A stretch of DNA of 64,000 bases, taken from NCBI GenBank assembly GCA_963784995.1, contig CAWATZ010000004.1:1-64000 (forward strand), written 5' to 3'. This stretch comes from CAWATZ01 sp963784995 (GTDB lineage: Bacteria > Planctomycetota > Planctomycetia > Gemmatales > Gemmataceae). Position 1 is the first letter of the stretch. Each line of letters begins with the position of its first letter. Of this stretch, positions 26,566-35,758 are shown in pieces. The translations under genes were made by a program, and so were the position numbers. Under the pieces are notes generated by a model, which saw only the letters and a program-made list of their open reading frames with translations, was not told where the DNA came from and did not search any database.

Positions 26566-26936
26566 TTCCGGATGCCTCCACGTACTGAGAATGGACCGAC
26601 CCGTATGGTCTGTAAGCTCCGCTGGCCCAGGACGCAGGGCCCCCTCGGACGGACTTACAGCAAGCGCCGCTTTCACACTTCCCACCACACCCCAATTCGG
26701 TCGTTTCCTCTGTCCCCGGCCTGTCAGCGTTCAGGCGCGCACGCCAGACAACGCTCGGCTTGTCGCTCGAGGCACCGCCAGAAACGGTTGCGGCTCGTGG
26801 TGTTTCGGAGAAGCTAGGTGCTTATGACAAGATAGTAAATCTGGAGAAGAGAGGGGTCAATTGTAATTTAGAAAAACTATCCCGTTACTCTCTTTTAGGG
26901 GTGTGACCGTGGCGGTTGTGCGAGAGGGGTTGCGTG

Positions 26937-26978
26937 GGACGGATTTGCAATCCGTCTGGACGGATTGCAAATCCGTCC
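26937..26978. repeat. Palindromic repeat, family R4
   Basis: GGACGGATTTGCAATCCGTC, then TG, then the exact complement of that arm. Each arm is itself a small inverted repeat of GACGGATT. Confidence 0.85.
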
Positions 26979-27045
26979 TACCTGAATGCGTGCTTCCCCT
27001 ACCGGATCGGGCTGGGCGGGCATACAATGCGGCAAATGCTGACCC

Positions 27046-27083
27046 CCTCACCCCAATCCCTCTCCCACAAGGGGAGAGGGGAG
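27046..27083. repeat. Short palindromic repeat, family R5
   Basis: CCCTCTCCCACAAGGGGAGA, the same core as inside the glycosyltransferase gene at 20590-20631. It ends 23 bp before the D-aminoacylase start. Confidence 0.75.
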
Positions 27084-27105
27084 AAACGTCCAACGAGGTC
27101 CAACC

Positions 27106-28659
27106 ATGACTGCGTGCTGCTTGCTGACGCTGGTGTTGCTATCCGCTGCCGAGACTCCGGTGGCGGCGGACGTGCTGATCCGGGGAGCGACGCTGTACGA
27201 CGGCAGCGGCAAGCCCGGCGTGGTCGGCGACCTGGCTCTGAAAGGGGAGCGGATCGTGGCCGTCGGCCGCTTCACCGTCCAGGGCCAGCCCCGGGTGATC
27301 GACGGCACTGGCCTGATCGTCGCGCCGGGGTTCATCGACCTGCACACGCACAGCGACCGGGCCCTGACCCGGGAGCCCACCAACGCCAACCGCAATTATC
27401 TGCTGCAAGGCGTGACCACGGTGGTAACGGGCAACTGCGGCTCGGGGCCGACCGACGTGGCCGGGTATTTCCGCAAACTGGAGCAAATCGGCATCGGCAG
27501 CAACGTCATCCACCAGGTGCCGCACAACGACGTCCGGCAAGCAGTCATGAAAAACGCCAACCGGGCGCCGACGGCGGAGGAGCTGAAGAAGATGGAGGCC
27601 CTGGTCGAGCAGGGCATGAAGGACGGAGCCTGGGGCCTGTCCACGGGCCTGATCTACAACCCCGGCACCTACGCCCGCACCGACGAGCTGATCGCGCTGG
27701 CCCGGGTCGCGGCACGCTCCAAGGGCTTCTATGCCAGCCACATCCGCACGGAAGGGGTGGGCGTGCTCGGGGCGATCGAGGAAGCGCTGACCATCGGCCG
27801 GGAGGCAGGTCTGCCGGTCCACGTGTCGCATCTGAAGGCGTCGGGGCGGGCTGCCTGGGGCAAGTCGGCCGACGAGGTCGCCCTGATCGACAGGGCCCGC
27901 AAGGCTGGCCAGGCCGTCTCGGCCGACCAGTATCCCTACGTGGCCAGCAGCACTTCACTGCGGGCGATGGTGATTCCGACCCAGTTCCGCGAGGGCAGCG
28001 AGGCCGATTTCCAGGCCCGGCTGAAAGATCCCGAGCAGAGCAAGCGCATCCGCGCGGCCGTGGCCGGCACGCTGGCAGGGCGGGACGGCAGCAAGTCCCT
28101 GCGGATTGCTCGGTACAAGCCCAAGCCCGCCTGGCAGGGCAAGGACCTGGAGACGATTGCCGGCCTGGAGAAGCGCGACGCGGTGGACATTGTGCTTGAG
28201 ATCGAGCGCAACGGTGGGGCCCAGGTGGTCAGCTTCGGCATGAGCGAGGAGGACGTTCGGCTGATCATGAAACAGCCCTTCGTGGCCACGGCCAGCGACG
28301 GCGGCTCGATGGTGCCCGACACGTCGGTGCCGCACCCGCGCAGTTACGGCTGTTTCCCGCGCAAGGTCGGCCGCTATGCGATCGAGGATGGGGTCATCAC
28401 GCTGGAACATGCCCTGCGCAGTTGCAACGGTGTGCCGGCCGACATCCTGCGCTTGCCGGAGCGGGGCTATCTCAAGGTGGGCCATTTCGCCGACGTGGTG
28501 GTCTTTGATCCGAAGACGTTCCGCGACCAGGCCACCTTCGACAAGCCGCACCAGTACGCCACTGGGGTGCGGTATCTGTTCGTCAACGGCAAGCTGGCGG
28601 TCAGCGAGGGCAAGCCGACCGGGACGCTGGCGGGCAAGGTGCTGCGGCTGAACAAATAA
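27106..28659 (+). CDS. N-acyl-D-amino-acid deacylase family amidohydrolase, secreted
   Basis: A 517-aa metal-dependent hydrolase of the D-aminoacylase branch. After a signal peptide (CLLTLVLLSAAETPVAA) it shows VLIRGATLYDGSG, the metal motif APGFIDLHTHSD, TTVVTGNCGSG with the ligand cysteine typical of D-aminoacylases, ASHIRTEG, PVHVSHLKASG, FVATASDGGS and the end GHFADVVVFDP. These enzymes release D-amino acids from N-acyl derivatives, dipeptide-like compounds or wall fragments. Export suggests a role in scavenging. The ATG at 27106 follows GAGG. Confidence 0.93.
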   Translation: MTACCLLTLVLLSAAETPVAADVLIRGATLYDGSGKPGVVGDLALKGERIVAVGRFTVQGQPRVIDGTGLIVAPGFIDLHTHSDRALTREPTNANRNYLLQGVTTVVTGNCGSGPTDVAGYFRKLEQIGIGSNVIHQVPHNDVRQAVMKNANRAPTAEELKKMEALVEQGMKDGAWGLSTGLIYNPGTYARTDELIALARVAARSKGFYASHIRTEGVGVLGAIEEALTIGREAGLPVHVSHLKASGRAAWGKSADEVALIDRARKAGQAVSADQYPYVASSTSLRAMVIPTQFREGSEADFQARLKDPEQSKRIRAAVAGTLAGRDGSKSLRIARYKPKPAWQGKDLETIAGLEKRDAVDIVLEIERNGGAQVVSFGMSEEDVRLIMKQPFVATASDGGSMVPDTSVPHPRSYGCFPRKVGRYAIEDGVITLEHALRSCNGVPADILRLPERGYLKVGHFADVVVFDPKTFRDQATFDKPHQYATGVRYLFVNGKLAVSEGKPTGTLAGKVLRLNK

Positions 28660-28681
28660 CCTTTCGGAATGTTCCCCGCTC

Positions 28682-28740
28682 CGTTGCTGATTTATCGTTT
28701 CGCGTTCGCCAGGTCCGCGCGAAACGATAAATCAGCAACG
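28682..28740. repeat. Palindromic repeat, family R3 (copy 1)
   Basis: Arms CGTTGCTGATTTATCGTTTC (with GCG) and complement surround an 11-bp loop. A second copy with the core GATTTATCGTTTCGCG lies at 54551-54597. Both are just downstream of genes. Confidence 0.85.
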
Positions 28741-28831
28741 GGAATTCTTCACTGCTCTGGACCTCCCAGACGAAACCTGTTATCCCATAATCCCCAAACG
28801 GAGTGTGGTTCCGGTCACGGAGGACATAGCC

Positions 28832-29624
28832 ATGAGCAAGCAAGCGGAGCGCGACTATCCGCTCAAGGTCGATCCGAAGCTCTTCGAGACTCTCCCCTTC
28901 AGCTGTCCGCGGAGCCTGCGCGAGTTCGCCGCGGGCATGGAGATCTTTCAGAAGGTGCTGCCGCCGGGCTCCCACGTCCTGGACCTGGGCTGCGGTACGG
29001 GCTGGACCAGTGCCTTCCTGGCCCGGGCCGGCTACGACGTGGTCGGCGTGGACATTTCCGAGCCGATGATCGAGATGGCCTGGGAGCGTATCGAGCGCGA
29101 GGGAGTGCCGGCCCGCTTTGTGGTGGCCGACATGGAGGAACTGGACCTGGAGCAGAAGGTGTTTGACGGCGTCCTGCTGTTCGATTCGCTGCATCACTGT
29201 CCCGGCTACGCCCAGGTGCTGGAGCGGGCCTGGCTGCATCTGCGGCCCGGCGGCTGCCTGATGCTGCTGGAGCCGTCCTGGCTGCATCTGCTGTCCCGGC
29301 ACGCCCGGGCGGCCACGCGGACTTACGGCGTCACCGAACTGGGCTTCACGCGCTGGGGCCTATCCCGCGCTCCGCCGGGCCGGCTTCGATCAGGTCCGGT
29401 TTTGCTGCGACCCGGGCTCGCTGTTCCAGGGCGTGTTCGGTTTCCTGCTGGCCAACTTCCGCCTGTGGTGCAACTACTTCTTCTGCTACCCGCGTCTGAA
29501 GCAGATCGTCCTGGCCCGCAAAACGCTCGATGCTCCCACGCTGCGGACCGAGGAGGTCAGCCGGACAGCTCGCGTCTTGACCCAGGGGAACATCCCGACC
29601 CCGGCCTGCGAAGTCCCCGCCTGA
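28832..29624 (+). CDS. SAM-dependent class I methyltransferase (one frameshift)
   Basis: The product has motif I VLDLGCGTGWTSAFLARAGY, motif II VVGVDISEPMIEMA, FVVADMEELDLEQKVFDGVL and LHHCPGYAQVLERAW, all usual for a class I methyltransferase (Methyltransf_11/25 type). The substrate is unknown. The frame breaks near 29360, where WGLSRA should continue as LRRAGFDQVRFCC; the corrected frame runs through LFQGVFGFLLANFRLW to the stop at 29624. The ATG at 28832 follows GGAGG. The gene converges with the sigma factor gene seven bases away. Confidence 0.85.
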
Positions 29625-29631
29625 TGGGGTT

Positions 29632-30249
29632 TCACAGGCTGCTCTCGTCCGCCAGGACCTCCCGAAGCGCGCTCAGGGCCCGCATCTGGAGCATGCGGAC
29701 GGCTCCAGCACTGCGGTCCATCCGCCGGGCGACCTCCTCGGCCGGCAGCTCCTCGAAGACGCGCAGCAGCAGCACGGTGCGATAATCCTCCGGCAGCTGG
29801 GACAGGGCGTTGGCCAGGACCACAGCCCGCTCGCGGCGCTGGGCGATCGACGAGGGCGATGGGCCGGCGTCGGCCAGGCAGTGGGCCAGGGTCAGGGAGG
29901 AATGGGTCAGGCCGGTCTGCATCTGATCCAGGGAAAGCTCGCGGGCGGCATCGCGCTGCTGGGCGGCATAGCGGCGGGCCTCGTTGAAGAGGTTGTGGGC
30001 CAGGATGCGGCGCAGCCAGGCCAGCAATTCGCCCTCCTGCTCGCCCTGGAAGCCGTCGAAGTCGCGGTGCGCTTCCAGCAGCGTCTGCTGGACCAGGTCG
30101 GAGGGATCGCACTTGGCCCGCAGGTGCCGGCCCAGCTGGGCCGTCGCCAGGACGTGCAAATAGGGACGGTAGCCGGCCAGCAGCGCCTCGCGCGCCGCCG
30201 GCTCCCCCTGCCGGCAGCGCTGGATCAGCTCGTGGATGGGTTCCGACAT
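29632..30249 (-). CDS. ECF-type RNA polymerase sigma factor
   Basis: A 205-aa sigma factor with region 2 (CDPSDLVQQTLLEAHRDFDG) and region 4 (LPEDYRTVLLLRVFEELPAE, then EVARRMDRSAGAVRMLQMRA, a helix-turn-helix). A longer linker between them and LARRILAHNLF-type sequence fit the planctomycete ECF groups often paired with Ser/Thr kinases. The ATG at 30249 has GAGGAAAG upstream. It overlaps the last 25 bp of mobA and follows it on the same strand. No anti-sigma factor is adjacent. Confidence 0.9.
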   Translation of the reverse strand: MSEPIHELIQRCRQGEPAAREALLAGYRPYLHVLATAQLGRHLRAKCDPSDLVQQTLLEAHRDFDGFQGEQEGELLAWLRRILAHNLFNEARRYAAQQRDAARELSLDQMQTGLTHSSLTLAHCLADAGPSPSSIAQRRERAVVLANALSQLPEDYRTVLLLRVFEELPAEEVARRMDRSAGAVRMLQMRALSALREVLADESSL

Positions 30250-30887
30250 CTGCTTTCCTCCGCGAAGCGCAGCGCGGCCTGATACTCTTCCGGCGTGTTC
30301 AGGTTGCACAGCGACTGCAAGTCCGGATCAACGTCGGCCAGCTCGTCAGCGGTGACGATGCGCGTGGGCACCGTCTCGAACAGGAACACCGGACGCAACC
30401 GCTGCTCGTGCAGCAGCCGCTGCACCTCCGCCAGCACGTCCAGCCGGTAAACGGCGGCCAGCGGATGGAACCGGTCGCCGACCCGCGGCACACAAACCGC
30501 GTGATGCACCCGTAGTTCAATCATCCTCGCAACGAAGGCCGGCTGCAAGAGGGGAACGTCACAGGACGACAGAAAGGCGGCCTCGGCCTGCCCTTGCAGC
30601 GCCTTCAGACCAACGGCCAGGCCCATCAGCGGGCCCCAGCCCTTTTCCTCGTCGCGGACCACTGTCACCTCGGCCGGCAGCGGCGGCAGTTCCTGATCGG
30701 GAGCAGCCACGACGACGAGCGGAGCAACGACCTGGCCGAGCAGACGGACCACTCGCGGCAGCATGCGTTCGCCGAGGAAGGGCAACCAGGCCTTGGGTTG
30801 GCCCATCCGCTTGCTCTGGCCGCCACAGAGGATGATGCCCGCGCTGTTCATGCGAACGGTCATTTCCGCTTTGCTTGCACTCGACAC
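30225..30887 (-). CDS. mobA: Molybdenum cofactor guanylyltransferase
   Basis: MobA adds GMP to molybdopterin. The product has AGIILCGGQSKRMGQPKAWL, the GTP-binding signature, VTVVRDEEKGWGPLMGLAVG, FLSSCDVPLLQPAFV and the end LCNLNTPEEY. The start is uncertain: the GTG at 30887 has a plausible AGAAGGG site, whereas the ATGs at 30863 and 30851 lie closer to the conserved part. The 3' end overlaps the sigma factor gene. Confidence 0.92.
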   Translation of the reverse strand: MSSASKAEMTVRMNSAGIILCGGQSKRMGQPKAWLPFLGERMLPRVVRLLGQVVAPLVVVAAPDQELPPLPAEVTVVRDEEKGWGPLMGLAVGLKALQGQAEAAFLSSCDVPLLQPAFVARMIELRVHHAVCVPRVGDRFHPLAAVYRLDVLAEVQRLLHEQRLRPVFLFETVPTRIVTADELADVDPDLQSLCNLNTPEEYQAALRFAEESRCRNPSTS

Positions 30888-30933
30888 AACCGCTGCCCTT
30901 CTCTTATGCTACAGCAGGGAGGATTGGAAAGTC

Positions 30934-31188
30934 ATGACCACGCTTCAGATCGATTTACCAGAGCCGCTGGATTCCTTTGTGGCTCTCCAGGCAGCGGCCG
31001 AGGGCTATTCCACGGTCAGCGAGTACATCCTGGCCCTGATCCAGCAAGTTCAGCAATCCAGGGAAAGGGCCGAGCGGGAAGCGAAATTGCTGGCGGGCGT
31101 TCAGGCCCTGGACCGTGGCGAGGGCAAGGAAATGACCGCTGCGGACTGGGAGCGGTTGAAAGGCCGCTTTCGAGAACAAGCCGAGTAA
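30934..31188 (+). CDS. ParD-like antitoxin
   Basis: An 84-aa protein that begins TLQIDLPEPLDSFVALQAAA and continues GYSTVSEYILALIQQ, the ribbon-helix-helix of ParD-type antitoxins. The C-terminal half is charged and probably wraps the toxin. A RelE/ParE-type gene follows five bases downstream. It should bind its own promoter upstream of 30934. Confidence 0.85.
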   Translation: MTTLQIDLPEPLDSFVALQAAAEGYSTVSEYILALIQQVQQSRERAEREAKLLAGVQALDRGEGKEMTAADWERLKGRFREQAE

Positions 31189-31193
31189 ACCCA

Positions 31194-31505
31194 ATGGCTT
31201 CCGTCATCCGTTCTCCGCAAGCCGAACAGGACCTCGATGAAATCGCTGCTTCTCTGGCACAGAGAAGCGCACGAAGAGCGTTGCGCTTTCTGGACGCCGC
31301 CCAGGCCGCGTTTGACCGTCTGGCGGCATTCCCCGATCTTGGTGCCTATTACGAAACCACCAACCCCCAACTGCACGGACTTCGCGTCTGGCCGATCCCG
31401 GGGTTTCTCAATTATCTCATCTTCTATCGAGTGGCGGGAAACACGGTTCAGATTGTCCGAGTCTTGCACGGCGCACGCGATCTCGACACGGCGATTCTCT
31501 CCTGA
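31194..31505 (+). CDS. RelE/ParE-family toxin
   Basis: A 103-aa protein with the family pattern SPQAEQDLDEIAASLAQRS, FDRLAAFPDLGAYYE, GLRVWPIPGFLNYLIFYRV and VQIVRVLHGARDLDTAIL. ParE members target DNA gyrase, RelE members ribosome-bound mRNA; the ParD-like partner favours the first, but the target is inferred. The ATG at 31194 follows the antitoxin stop by five bases. Confidence 0.88.
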   Translation: MASVIRSPQAEQDLDEIAASLAQRSARRALRFLDAAQAAFDRLAAFPDLGAYYETTNPQLHGLRVWPIPGFLNYLIFYRVAGNTVQIVRVLHGARDLDTAILS

Positions 31506-31513
31506 ACTGCTCT

Positions 31514-31541
31514 TGACTTCCCCACGTCACCCGCTATCTTC
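31514..31541 (+). promoter_or_regulatory. Promoter candidate for the BamD/LptE genes
   Basis: TTGACT and TATCTT are separated by 16 bp, about 100 bp upstream of the BamD-like gene start. Confidence 0.4.
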
Positions 31542-31642
31542 CGCGAACCATTTTCCGGCACCGCGAACGGAGCGCTCGTGGGCGTGCCGCGCCTTCGGCG
31601 CAGGGTCCGCACCTGGCCTTTTCTTAGGGGGAGCTGGAGGTC

Positions 31643-32977
31643 GTGAACATCCCGCCGCTGAACTGTCCGCCAGCCGGCCGGCGTCCCCAGGCGGGCCCGG
31701 CCGCGCCGGACCAGCTCCGAACCCCGCGCGGCCTCCTGCTGCTCCTGGCCCTGCTCACTATGCCGTCCAATGGCTGCCTCTACCTGTACAAGTGGAACAT
31801 CCTCCACGCCGAGGTGCCCAAGCTGGCGGAGGGCAACTACACCCTCAAGGCCGAAGGCCTGGTCCAGGTCAAGGCGCCCGAACCCAACAGCGCCGACGCC
31901 AAGCTCGCCGGCGCCCATGAATTCTTCCGCACCAAGGAATACACCAAGGCCGAACTGCTGTTCCACCTCCTGGCCGATGACGGCAAAGTCGATGAAAAAG
32001 TCCGCACCGAGGCCCGCTACTTCGAGGCCGAGTGCCTGCGCTTGCAGGGGCTTTACCCCAAGGCGGGCGATACCTATAAGCGGCTGCTCGACGACTTCCC
32101 CAGCAATCCCTACAAGGAGCAGGCTTGCCAGCGCCTGTATGACATCGCCAACTACTGGCTGGACGACACCCGCGAGGAAATGCGCGAGACCCGCGAAATG
32201 CGCGAGGGCAAGCGCTACTTCGTCTGGCCGCGCTTTGTCAGCTTCGAGAAGCCCAAGCCGCTGGTCGATCGCGAAGGCCGGGCGGTGCAGCTGCTGGATG
32301 CCATCCACGGTCACGATACCGGACTGCTGCGCGACAAGGCCCTGTTCCTGGCCGGCAGCGTCAAGTTCTTCAACCAGAACTACAAGGAGGCCGACGAGTA
32401 CTTCTCCCTGATCGTGAACAAGACCGGCAAGCCCAGCCCCCTGGCCGCGACCGCCCTGGAGTACGCCATCATCTCCAAGCAGCTGAGCACGGGCGGCTCC
32501 GACTACGATGCCATGCAGGTGGCCGAGGCCCGCAAGCAGGTGGACATGGCCTTTCGCAACTTCCCCGAACTGGCCCGGAACAAGGCGGAGTTCCTGGAAA
32601 GTCAGCTGAAGACCATCACCGCCCAGCAGGCCGACAAGGACTGGAAGATCGCCGAGTACTACCGCTATACCAAGCATCCCGGGGCGGCCTATTTCTATTA
32701 CAGCATGGTCGAGCGCCGTTACCGCGGCACCCCCTACGCCGTGCAAGCGGCGGAGTGCATGAAGCAACTGCGGGCCGAGGTGGAAGAGGAACAGCGCAAG
32801 GCCCAGGAAGCCGTCAATCCGATGCAGCCGAAAAAGTCGGTCTGGTGGTGGCCGTTCTCCAGCGGCAACGACAAGCCCGGCCCCGCGCCCGGACCTGGGC
32901 CTGGGCCCAGCCCCGCGCCGACGAACAACCTGCCGGGCGGTCCCGAAGTGGCGCCCGCTCCCCGGCCGGCCACCTGA
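31643..32977 (+). CDS. BamD-like outer membrane assembly lipoprotein
   Basis: A 444-aa protein with a signal peptide and a cysteine after SNG (LLLALLTMPSNGC, residue 45), consistent with a lipoprotein. It then carries TPR-like repeats in the BamD style: AHEFFRTKEYTKAELLFHLL, RYFEAECLRLQGLYPKAGDT and RLLDDFPSNPYKEQACQRLY. The C-terminus has a WWWPF segment and a long Pro-Gly linker. BamD helps insert outer membrane beta-barrels. It is followed by the LptE-like gene, so the pair serves envelope biogenesis. The GTG start has GGGGAG upstream. The protein is longer than typical BamD (about 245 aa). Confidence 0.8.
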   Translation: MNIPPLNCPPAGRRPQAGPAAPDQLRTPRGLLLLLALLTMPSNGCLYLYKWNILHAEVPKLAEGNYTLKAEGLVQVKAPEPNSADAKLAGAHEFFRTKEYTKAELLFHLLADDGKVDEKVRTEARYFEAECLRLQGLYPKAGDTYKRLLDDFPSNPYKEQACQRLYDIANYWLDDTREEMRETREMREGKRYFVWPRFVSFEKPKPLVDREGRAVQLLDAIHGHDTGLLRDKALFLAGSVKFFNQNYKEADEYFSLIVNKTGKPSPLAATALEYAIISKQLSTGGSDYDAMQVAEARKQVDMAFRNFPELARNKAEFLESQLKTITAQQADKDWKIAEYYRYTKHPGAAYFYYSMVERRYRGTPYAVQAAECMKQLRAEVEEEQRKAQEAVNPMQPKKSVWWWPFSSGNDKPGPAPGPGPGPSPAPTNNLPGGPEVAPAPRPAT

Positions 32978-32988
32978 GGAGAACGTCC

Positions 32989-33796
32989 ATGAACCGAGAA
33001 AGCCGTTGCTCTCTGGGGAAACGCGGCAGGCCCCGCCGCTGGCCGCTGCTGCTGCTGCTGGCCGTCAGCCTGGTGCTGCCTTCCTGTACGGCGGACGGCC
33101 ACATCATGGATCTGTTCGGCTACAGCTTTCGCCGGCAACTTCGACACGAACAACTACAACACCATCCGGGTGCCGACCTTCCAGAACCGCACCATGTACC
33201 GCAACCTGGAGTTGGAGCTGACTCAGTACGTGGTCACGGCGATCGAGCAGCGGAGCCCCTACAAGGTGGTGGATGGCGACGCCGACCTGGAGCTGCTGGG
33301 CCGAATCCTGAACGTCCAGAAGAACACCATGCTGGAAAACCCGAACAATGCAGGCCGCGTGATGGACATGCTGATCACCGTCGAGGTGGTGCTCAAGGAC
33401 CTGCGCACCGGCAAGATCATCTCCAAACCGCCGAAGCGTCCTGGCGGGCCGCCGCCGCCGGAGCAGATACCGCCCTGGGACCAGGACCCCGACGTCCTGC
33501 CGCCGGGCGGCAACGTCCCGGGAGTTCCGCAGCTGCAAGTTCAGACCCCAACCCCTGTTCCGGGTACACTGGAGCAGCAGGCGGTCATGAACGATACGCC
33601 GAACGCGCCCGGCGACCAGGTGCCGCTGCTGCCGCCGCCTCCGGGGCCTTTGCGACCAACCTTCCCACCGGGAATTATCATTCGCAATACCGGCCAGTTC
33701 ATTCCGGAACTGGGCCAGTCGATCAGCACGGCCGAGCAGAAAGCCCTCACCAACATCGCCGTGCAGATCGTCAACATGATGGAAAAGCCCTGGTGA
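32989..33796 (+). CDS. LptE-like lipoprotein (one frameshift)
   Basis: The product begins with a signal and lipobox-like LVLPSC, then DLFGYSFAGNFDTNNYNTIR after correction, VPTFQNRTMYRNLELELTQY and VVDGDADLELLGRILNV. This matches the LptE-related family, which delivers LPS to the outer membrane with LptD. The frame breaks near 33130, where one T fewer in AGCTTTCGCC restores the reading. The C-terminal third is Pro-rich. It follows the BamD-like gene by 11 bp and precedes folP. Confidence 0.82.
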
Positions 33797-33817
33797 GTCG
33801 CCTTTTGTGAGGTCCCG

Positions 33818-34658
33818 ATGGATTGGCAACTGCCTGATCGCATCCTGGATTTGACCGCGCGTCCGCTGGTGCTGGGAATTGTCAACGTCACCCCGGACAG
33901 CTTCTCCGATGGCGGCCGCTGCGCCAGCCCGGAGCAGGCCGTCCGTCACGGCCTGGACCTGGTCGAGCAGGGGGCCGACCTGCTGGACGTGGGCGGCGAA
34001 TCCAGCCGGCCCGGCGCCTTGCCGATTCCCCTGGAAGAGGAACTGCGTCGGGTCGTGCCCGTGGTGCGCGAACTGGCCCGGCTTTCGACCGTGCCGCTCT
34101 CGGTGGACACGACCAAGGCCGAGGTGGCCCGGCAGGCGCTGCAAGCCGGGGCCCGGATCGTCAACGACATCACCGCCTTGCAGGGCGATCCGGCCATGCC
34201 CGGCGTCGTCCGGGACACGGGGGCCGGCGTCATCCTGATGCACGTGAAGGGAACGCCCGCCGACATGCAAAACAACCCCACCTACGGCAACGTGGTCGAG
34301 GAAGTGCGCGATTTTCTCCAGGCGCAGGTTGCAGGCCTTGGCCGATCTGGGTATAGCAGCCCGGCAGGCAGTCGTGGACCCCGGCATCGGCTTCGGCAAG
34401 ACGGCGGCACACAACTGGCAACTGCTCGCCCAGCTGGAGGAACTGGGTCGGCTCGGTCGTCCGGTCTGCCTGGGCGTTTCGCGCAAGGGGTTTCTGGGTC
34501 AACTGCTGAGCCGCCCCATCGACCAGCGCCTGGCCGGCTCGCTGGCCTGTGTCTGCGACGCCCTGGAGCATGGGACGGCCCAGCTCTTTCGGGTCCACGA
34601 CGTGGCCGCCACGCGTGACGTGGTGGCGGTCTACCAGGCCCTGAGCCGCTGGCGGTGA
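33818..34658 (+). CDS. folP: Dihydropteroate synthase (one frameshift)
   Basis: FolP condenses p-aminobenzoate with hydroxymethyl-dihydropterin pyrophosphate in folate synthesis. Visible motifs are LGIVNVTPDSFSDGG, DLLDVGGESSRPGA, SVDTTKAEVARQAL, IVNDITALQGDP and, after the frameshift near 34325, VDPGIGFGKTAAHNW, LGVSRKGFLG and FRVHDVAATRDV. The correction joins RDFLQA to LQALADLG. It lies 21 bp after the LptE-like gene and 55 bp before cdaA, with a hairpin between. Confidence 0.92.
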
Positions 34659-34660
34659 TA

Positions 34661-34680
34661 CTGAGCCGCTTGCGGCTCAG
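34661..34680. repeat. Short hairpin between folP and cdaA
   Basis: CTGAGCCGCTTGCGGCTCAG is a perfect 10+10 palindrome, with the GCCGCTTGCGG core shared with family R2. It starts two bases after the folP stop. Confidence 0.7.
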
Positions 34681-34713
34681 AGGTAAGTCTGAGTTCCTGT
34701 AGGAGATGGATCA

Positions 34714-35585
34714 TTGACCGATCGTCTGACCCAGCTGTACGAATCGGTGAACACGCGCGATCTGATCGAGATCGTGATCCTGGCCGTGGCCATCTACGTG
34801 GCTCTGCGCTTCCTGGGCAAGACGCGCGGCGCCGGCATGGTGCGCGGTCTGGGTCTGGTGGCCATGGGCCTGTTCCTGCTGGCCCAGGTGATCATCGCCA
34901 GCTTTGACCTGACCATCCTGGGCCGGGTGCTCGACTACCTGCTGACCACGGTGATGCTCGGCCTGCTGGTGATCTTTCAGCCGGAGCTGCGTCGCGGCCT
35001 GATGGTGCTGGGCGGAGCGCGGCCTGGCGGGTGCGCTGGCTGCGCTATTTCCTGGGCGGCACTCAGGAAGCCCCGCCCATAGTCGAGAAGTTGGCCGAGG
35101 CCGCCGAGGCAATGTCGCGCGAATGCGTCGGCGCCCTGATCGCCATCGAGCGCGAGCTGGCCCTGGACACGTACGTGGAATCGGGCTCGGCGATTGACGG
35201 CGAGGTGTCCGCCTTTTTGCTGCGGGCCATCTTCTGCAAACGGAGCCCGCTGCACGATGGCGCCGTGATCCTCCGCGCCGGCCGGCTGGCCGCGGCGGCG
35301 TGTCAGCTGCCCCTGGCCTTGCCTCCGGAAAAGACCGGCAGCGACCACCTGGGCATGCGCCACCGGGCCGCGCTCGGCCTGAGCGAGGAAACCGACGCCA
35401 TCCTGCTGGTGGTCAGCGAGGAAACCGGGCGGATCTCCCTGGCGATGGCCGGCCAGCTGGAAGCGGTGCCGCGCGACCACCTGGCACGCCGGCTCGCCGC
35501 CCTGCTCAACAGCCGCACGTCCCTGCCCTTCCCGGCCGAAACCAAGCAATCGTCCGGGATCCTCCGGCGGCAGTCGGCGGCGTGA
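34714..35585 (+). CDS. cdaA: Diadenylate cyclase (c-di-AMP synthase), one frameshift
   Basis: CdaA makes the second messenger c-di-AMP from two ATP. The product has three N-terminal membrane segments (LIEIVILAVAIYVALRFLG, GLVAMGLFLLAQVII, YLLTTVMLGLLVIFQPELR) and then a DAC domain with RSPLHDGAVIL, holding the DGA motif, and GMRHRAALGLSEETDA, holding RHR. The frame breaks near 35020; LMVLGG should join a frame reading VRWLRYFLGG. The TTG start at 34714 has AGGAG eight bases upstream. The YbbR-type regulator gene follows, the usual arrangement. Confidence 0.92.
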
Positions 35586-35605
35586 AGGGAAAGGCAGGAC
35601 GTTTT

Positions 35606-35734
35606 CGACCCCTGCCGGCTTGCCCGGCAGGTGAAGCAGGTCTCTGGCTAGAGGAGAAGAGAAGAAACGGCTTTTTCTGCCTTCTTTTCTAGCTGTTGAC
35701 CTGCTTCACCTGCCGGGCAAGCCGGCAGGGGTCG
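35606..35734. repeat. 37-bp inverted repeat between cdaA and cdaR
   Basis: The arms 35606-35642 and 35698-35734 are exact complements; the arm starts CGACCCCTGCCGGCTTGCCC. The loop of about 55 bp is AT-richer and contains GAAGAGAAGAAACGG. It lies in the middle of an otherwise tight operon, so it may tune readthrough. Confidence 0.88.
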
Positions 35735-35758
35735 TTCCAAACTGGGAGGTCCTGTCCC

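Larger units (their letters stand above)
26566..27105. other. Intergenic stretch with two repeats
   Basis: No gene is recognised. The part 26820-26900 is AT-rich with ATTTAGAAAAACTAT and could hold divergent promoters for the TIGR03000 and D-aminoacylase genes. The R4 and R5 palindromes follow. Confidence 0.5.

Noticed and set aside
26258..26827. Gln- and Pro-rich plus-strand frame
   Set aside because: It is the complement of the cysteine-rich repeat; the minus strand has a TIGR03000 domain, a start site and a terminator.
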